64,000 bases of DNA from positions 3,968,001 to 4,032,000 of the forward strand of contig NC_081335.1 in NCBI RefSeq assembly GCF_022539665.2, in the 5' to 3' direction. Source of the stretch: Daphnia carinata. Its lineage: Eukaryota > Arthropoda > Branchiopoda > Diplostraca > Daphniidae. Shown here one piece after another: positions 63,692-64,000 of the stretch (positions are counted from its first letter, which is position 1; the number at the start of each line of letters is the position of its first letter). Under the pieces are notes generated by a model. The model did not search any database and had not been told where the DNA came from. It saw only the letters and a program-made list of their open reading frames with translations. The position numbers were made by a program, and so were the translations under genes.

Positions 63692-64000
63692 TTTAAAAGC
63701 TCATTAAACTCGATGGCTAGCAGTAGCACTACGAGTGGTTTGATAGTTGGTAACCATGGGTTTTTGAAGATGGCGTTTTTAAGGCATTTTCCTATCGTGA
63801 GATGGCAGCACATTGAAGATCATTAAGTTGAAGGCCGCGCGCACTATCCTCCAAACGAGGTGCACACGGTAACGGAATAGGGATGGGCACATCGTCAATC
63901 CCGTGGTTTTGAATCATTTATCGGGTCATTTTGGTTACCTTACAATGTTAATGCAGCAACGTTAGCAGCATGTTAGCACGTTCTATACCAAGAAGTGCTG
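63692..64000. promoter_or_regulatory. RBM22 upstream region
   Basis: AAGATGGCG at about 63767-63775 matches the core of a YY1/Pho site, a motif often found near starts of housekeeping genes. A related AGATGGCAGC follows near 63801. I see no other gene before the window ends. Confidence 0.35.

Overview
This window is animal nuclear DNA and almost certainly arthropod. Every gene is broken by short introns (many 55-90 bp) with GT-AG ends. Two tandem cuticle chitin deacetylases of the serpentine/vermiform type point to an arthropod. The compact gene spacing, the retained cilium gene BBS5 and the retained renalase gene (absent from Drosophila, as I recall) suggest a branchiopod crustacean such as Daphnia; the species is an inference. 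There are no bacterial, organellar or viral genes.

Layout. 1-9.7 kb: a poorly coding left arm with scattered exon-like pieces, a 1.7 kb transposon with long inverted repeats that holds tRNA-like modules, a dispersed repeat copy, then the piRNA-pathway co-chaperone shutdown/FKBP6 (minus). 10.2-11.2 kb: twisted gastrulation (plus). 11.6-19.5 kb: lysyl hydroxylase/PLOD (minus), with a secreted one-Ig protein of the OIG-4 type nested on the opposite strand in one intron. 20.5-22.3 kb: nine-finger TFIIIA (minus). 23.5-25.0 kb: BBS5 (plus). 25.5-26.7 kb: a coiled-coil protein with a C-terminal zinc finger, probably spindle-F (minus). 27.7-30.0 and 33.7-36.2 kb: Cda1 and Cda2 (both minus). 36.3-45.8 kb: a long gene-poor stretch full of homopolymers and microsatellites. 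45.8-49.8 kb: SLC7 amino-acid transporter light chain (plus). 51.7-53.2 kb: PGAP5/MPPE1 (minus). 53.3-53.7 kb: a short inverted-repeat element. 56.1-58.4 kb: a large single-exon C2H2 zinc-finger protein (minus). 60.5-62.0 kb: renalase (plus). 62.2-63.7 kb: splicing factor RBM22 (minus).

The genes are mostly unrelated housekeeping and developmental genes. The exception is the Cda1/Cda2 pair, which share domain order, strand and TATA-box promoters and act together in cuticle chitin matrix organisation. PLOD (collagen modification) and the nested OIG-4-like protein (a matrix/synaptic organiser in nematodes) are both secretory-pathway products.

The most interesting points are: a pair of equal-length, homologous, apparently mutually exclusive exons in PLOD; two alternative last exons in the SLC7 gene, only one of which gives a C-terminal PDZ ligand; an R3H-like domain spliced onto the FKBP6/shutdown protein; an RFX X-box just upstream of BBS5; and the inverted-repeat elements.
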